Of a stretch of 64,000 nucleotides of DNA, positions 60,094 through 64,000 are shown piece by piece; the stretch's first letter is position 1, and every line of letters starts with the position of its first letter. The position numbers and the translations under genes are program-made. The stretch is from contig NC_092575.1 in the NCBI RefSeq assembly GCF_037975245.1, positions 2,113,001 through 2,177,000 of the forward strand. Direction: 5' to 3'. This stretch comes from Apostichopus japonicus (lineage: Eukaryota; Echinodermata; Holothuroidea; Aspidochirotida; Stichopodidae). The notes below the pieces were generated by a model. That model made no database searches. It was not told the origin of the DNA and saw only the letters and a list, made by a program, of their open reading frames with translations.

Positions 60094-61188
60094 CAGTGGC
60101 GGCGGAACCGGGGGGGGGGCTTGGGGGGCTCAGCCCCCCCCCAATAAAAAAGTTGAGGGGGCAAATGCATGATAAGCCCCCCCCAATATTTACCAAGGCT
60201 CCGAAACGTGCATCTGCCCATTTTTCAATGCATACTTGTCGATCTGTCCGATGCACACGTATACTCTATAGGTGTAATAATTTTAGTAATTGCTGGGGGA
60301 CCCTCGGCCCGTCCCCTGGCTATAGACCACATTGTCACCCCAACCGCGTCTTCACGCCCCGTGAAAAGTGGAAGCAGTGAGTGTGAGTACCGGTAAGCGT
60401 AACACAACTTCGTCTTAGGCCAATGACTTGCCTCATTTCAGCCAGTTCTCCAACATCCCCTTACTTAGTGGCGGAGCGTCCATATATACAGTCAGGGGGC
60501 GGATGCCCCCCCCCCCCCTGACGGACTCAAATGGACTGCTGGCGCCCTTTTCAGCTTTTCACAACTTTTTACTTATTCGCGATTTTTGACTATTTTATTG
60601 CGCTCTCATATACCTATTGACATTTGTCATATTCTGTTAGTGTAATTTTCCGACAAAATGGCGACGACACCTATTTATTCTCCGTTTATCTGCAATTAGC
60701 AAGGCCCCGGAAAGGGTCATTTCCTGCAATCTAGGGAGTATCTTTACTCAAAAATATTCTGTACGCTCCGCGCCAACCTGTGGTGGCGCTCCGCTTAGAT
60801 AGTGTCGAAAGCGCCCCTACAGACCATTCTTGCCCTCCCTGACCAATACTCTAGCTCCGCCACTGCCCTCACTACACTCAAAAACATCTTTGCGAGTACA
60901 CTACGACGAGTAATAGCTACTCTCTTAAAAAACCATCGAATATACAAATTACAATGTTTTTACAGACTTTTACGTGCAATCTGAGAAATTGCAGGCTTGA
61001 GACCCATATTTTAGGGCTAGGTATTCGCAGCATAAAACACTCGGAAAGTGCCGTTTCCGGCCATCTGGGGGTTTGAAAAAACCCCAAAATTTTTTGTACG
61101 CTCCGCGCCAACCGATGGTGGCGCTCCGCTTAGATAGTCTCCACACATTAGCCCCCCCCCCAATAATTTTTCCGTTCCGCCGCGCCTG
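60094..61188. mobile_element. hAT-type element, 1.1 kb, with perfect 8-bp TSD
   Basis: Ends CAGTGGCGGCGGAAC and GTTCCGCCGCGCCTG, 13 of 15 complementary. Duplication AACGTGTT at 60086-60093 and 61189-61196. It carries a nested MITE and another copy of the TGGCGCTCCGCTTAGATAG module near its right end. No intact ORF. Confidence 0.92.
60466..60865. mobile_element. hAT-type MITE nested inside the previous element
   Basis: Same family as 17244-17628 and 48427-48803; the first base is T instead of C. Target duplication CCCTTACT / CCCTCACT, 7 of 8. Confidence 0.88.
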
Positions 61189-61208
61189 AACGTGTTATAA
61201 TTTACACA

Positions 61209-64000
61209 ATGGCTGACGAATTTGTAAGCGCAGTACTCAAGAGGTGGGAAATGCCAGAGTTATGTGCTACATTTGAAGGTGAGCGTAAAGAAAAACAATC
61301 CTCTGCTTGGTGTGTGCATCGAACACTGCGATCTCTACATATTAGTGGTATCGAATGATCGTTCGTTCTCTCGGTGCTACATGTAGACTATACCAGGCAT
61401 ACGTAAAGCCCGGGTCGCATCTGCAACTCGCAATACAATTGAAGGTTGAATCGCGTAGTTAGACACGGGTATCAACTTGTTGCGCAATAAAAGTTGCGCC
61501 GTCGATTTGGGTTGATTTGCAATAAAGCAATGTCCTAATCAGCGCAACTTCTCAGAAGCAACTTTTCTGATGCGCGTGATTTTAGTTGCGAGTTGAATCG
61601 CGTGTTGAATCGCGCAGATGTGACCCGGCCTTAAAGGCTACTAATACTAATTGTATTTCCAGCATAGTTGTATTACGTTAGGCTAGCTTGTAGTGAAGCG
61701 ATTGACAGGCGCCACAGGCGCGCCCGCAAGTGTGTAACTAGGCCTCACATTGTATTAACGTTGCGAACGCCTGTGTAATACAGATGCTTGTCAACTTACG
61801 GTAAGCTATGCGTATGCACCAGGTCTCTCTAGCCTATATCTTGGCTAGACAAGGTTTCATTGTAGCACATTTTCGTTGTAAATCATAAATTGTACTCCCT
61901 TTTTTTCTTTTAAGTTTTATACGGCAAATGACCACATGAACCCTTATTAGCTTAACGTTAGACCTAGCCTGTCATAACTTAGGCCTAATGTTAGACTTAC
62001 ACGTACGTTGTTAATGCTAGTAGTAGTACGTACATACAGTAGTATAAATAATGGACCCTTCGAAGTTCGAACACTTTAGCACTAAAATGCTCTAGAATTG
62101 TATCTGTTCACACTTCTTTTAAAATGATACTATCGATGGCAGAAGAAACATTCTCGTTAGAAAAAAAGTCGCTTCATAGGTTTCGTCAAATTGATCCTAT
62201 TGTAGCCTATTTGTGCCATGGTGAAATCATGCATTCGTTAGGGGTGTCCGAACTTCGAGGGTTTTTCAAACTTCAAAGAAGCCTAAGTTAGGCCTGGCAT
62301 TTAATGAGTTCTAGGCTATAATAATATTAGTATAGCATAGAACATCAGCGCTAGTAATGTTATAGGCCTATAATGCTGTTTGCATATTTTTCTCTTTCCT
62401 ACAAGTAGAACATACAGGACTTCGAATTATTACAAAAACCAACTGCCAACAAATTATACAACAGAGTGGGATATTTGACAATGGACATTTTGTGCTATAC
62501 AGGCGATCATCCCAAACTGGCCGAACTTTTTGCATTTAGAGAAGACGTTGGATGCACTGACTGATGGTAAGCCAAATTTATTGTATAGTCATGGCCTGTG
62601 AATTCATAGCTAGCTTCATTCAGAGCTTATGCCATGACAATATAGTTTCTCTTTCCAGTATGTCTGTAAAGATGGGTCAATATTTGGATTAACCTTCAAA
62701 ATATGTTTTTGGTGGTTTGTTACTTTTTAAAAATCTATCAAAATCAACTGATCTGAATTGACCAAATCAGCTGGTTAATGTCAAATGGTGGCTTCTGAAC
62801 CTTTCTGCAAACTTTCTCCAAACATTGCACTCAATATGATTAATTGGCTACTATTTTATTTGTAGTCGTGTTCGGGTTTGTGTGTGGTTGAAGTGAGACC
62901 CAGCCCTGTTATAATATTAACTCAATGACAGTCACTTGGACATGTATCAGTGTTGTTTGCCTGTTCCACATAGGGTTTGAATAATTCCTGTTGATTTCTC
63001 AACAAGTGAAATGATTTTTTTGACAGCAGGAGTAATGACTGAAAACCTCATTATTAGCCTTGTTTACTCATTAATGCTCAATTGAATATAATATTTGGAT
63101 TAATTCTACTGTCGATAAGCACAAACTTGAAAATGGCCAATGAGATTGATTCCTTATGTGTATACTTTTCCAATGCTGAGGAAAAGAAATTAGCTTGTTG
63201 TGTTTTGTACTCTTCTCAAGATGATTTATGAGCAGGAAGATTAAACATGTTAAAACGTCTAGAAGTTGATTTTTCCAAAAATCTTTGGACAATTGTATTC
63301 AGATTTTAGTACGACTGTGTCAATGAAAGGTTAGCACATACTATGAGCTTTTTCATTTTTTTCCTTCAAAGTCTTATAAAATTTGGCTTGAAATTAGTGT
63401 GTAGGGTAGGTAATTAAGTCTTCTAAAACAAATGTGTAGGTCCCCTATGAGTACACATGCCACATTAACTTTCATGTTGCTGTTATTAATGTGTATGAGC
63501 ATAAAGTTGTGGAGCACATTTAGGGCGGTGTAGATCCCTTGAATTTTATCCTCAGTCCTTGAAGTTTTATATGGTCAGACTATAATGTGCCTTATTAATA
63601 TTTTTGTCGTTTATACCTGCAAGCATTCTCATTTCTTGCCTTAATCTATTTTACAGATGAAAAGAAGAACTTAGCTTTCTTTCTGTTGCCATTGCTTTTT
63701 TGAGGATGGGCAAAGAAAAGCGGATCTGCTACGGTGACTAGTTGCCTTCAAGCATTCATATAGACGATCAGCCAGTAAGCAAAATCATTAATTATATATA
63801 TTTTTTGGGTATTCTTTTGGTGGTACACCTTTTGGTTCACACCAGCTCAGCTGAAACTTTGTTTAACCTCATAAACTTGGTGTGTTGTTGTTTATAGTGA
63901 GTAGAAGAATGCTACTTATTGTGCTAGTGGTCAAAGGTCATGTGAGGTTAACAAGGGCCAAACACTTAAAACCTTGAAAATATGCTAACTTAAAGAGTGA
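61209..64000 (+). CDS. Candidate SAM-like gene, first exon and partial downstream exons
   Basis: The first exon, 61209-61278, reads MADEFVSAVLKRWEMPELC then ATFEG and a GTGAGC donor in phase 1. The VL..W...EL...FE pattern resembles helix 1 of a SAM domain. Further exon-like stretches: 62502-62568 (IIPNWPNFLHLEKTLDALTD, GTAAGC donor) and from about 63658 (DEKKNLAFFLLPLLF, then stop). These two agree in phase, but an exon linking the first to the second was not resolved. Everything after exon 1 is tentative. Confidence 0.35.
61407..61631. mobile_element. PIF/Harbinger-type MITE with TAA TSD
   Basis: Ends AGCCCGGGTCGCATCTGC and GCAGATGTGACCCGGCCT, 16 of 18 complementary. TAA at 61404-61406 and 61632-61634. 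225 bases, no ORF. A three-base TWA duplication is typical of PIF/Harbinger. Confidence 0.82.
62054..62266. mobile_element. MITE-like inverted repeat element
   Basis: ACCCTTCGAAGTTCGAACAC near 62055 and GTGTCCGAACTTCGAGGGT near 62243 are near-complementary. Target duplication not clear. Confidence 0.5.
62600..63640. other. Intronic or intergenic sequence
   Basis: No exon or repeat element recognised apart from short AT-rich words. Confidence 0.4.

Overview
This is eukaryotic nuclear DNA. It is AT-rich, with spliced genes, long introns, GT-AG junctions and many transposon relics. Frequent TAGGCCTA-type words and the gene repertoire suggest an echinoderm, possibly a sea cucumber. That assignment is inference from composition; no species marker is present.

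Region 1 (1-18.6 kb) holds three genes I could assemble exon by exon with consistent reading phases. The first is the 3' part of a plus-strand mosaic serine protease: six LDL-receptor class A modules, a serine-rich spacer, one thrombospondin type 1 repeat and a trypsin domain with an intact catalytic triad (1-7858). Tail to tail with it is a complete eight-exon thiopurine S-methyltransferase (TPMT) family gene on the minus strand (8929-14298). Its second intron carries a long (GAT)n microsatellite. Next is a two-exon minus-strand gene for an unrecognised secreted protein (16021-18582), with a hAT-type MITE in its intron.

Region 2 (about 20.95-59.8 kb) is a head-to-tail segmental array. A unit of about 14.4 kb (20952-35334) is followed by an expanded copy of about 20.6 kb (35335-55940) and a truncated third copy (55941-about 59815). 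Each copy starts with the same sequence and carries the same dead LINE with shared lesions. The two full copies also carry remnants of at least two host-like genes, one per strand, with different lesions in each copy. Copy 2 gained several insertions: hAT-type elements with target-site duplications, a P2X7-like C-terminal domain ORF (46248-46706) and a LINE fragment. One hAT-type insertion can be compared with the empty site in copy 1.

Region 3 (59.8-64 kb) has a 1.1-kb hAT-type element containing a second one. Together they lie just upstream of what looks like the first coding exon of a SAM-like gene running off the window. Further MITEs lie in its first intron.

The best candidates for something new are a small element in the LINE with a hammerhead-like core and 13-bp target-site duplications, a palindrome in copy 1 that resembles a transposon excision footprint, and the divergent decay of the duplicated genes.
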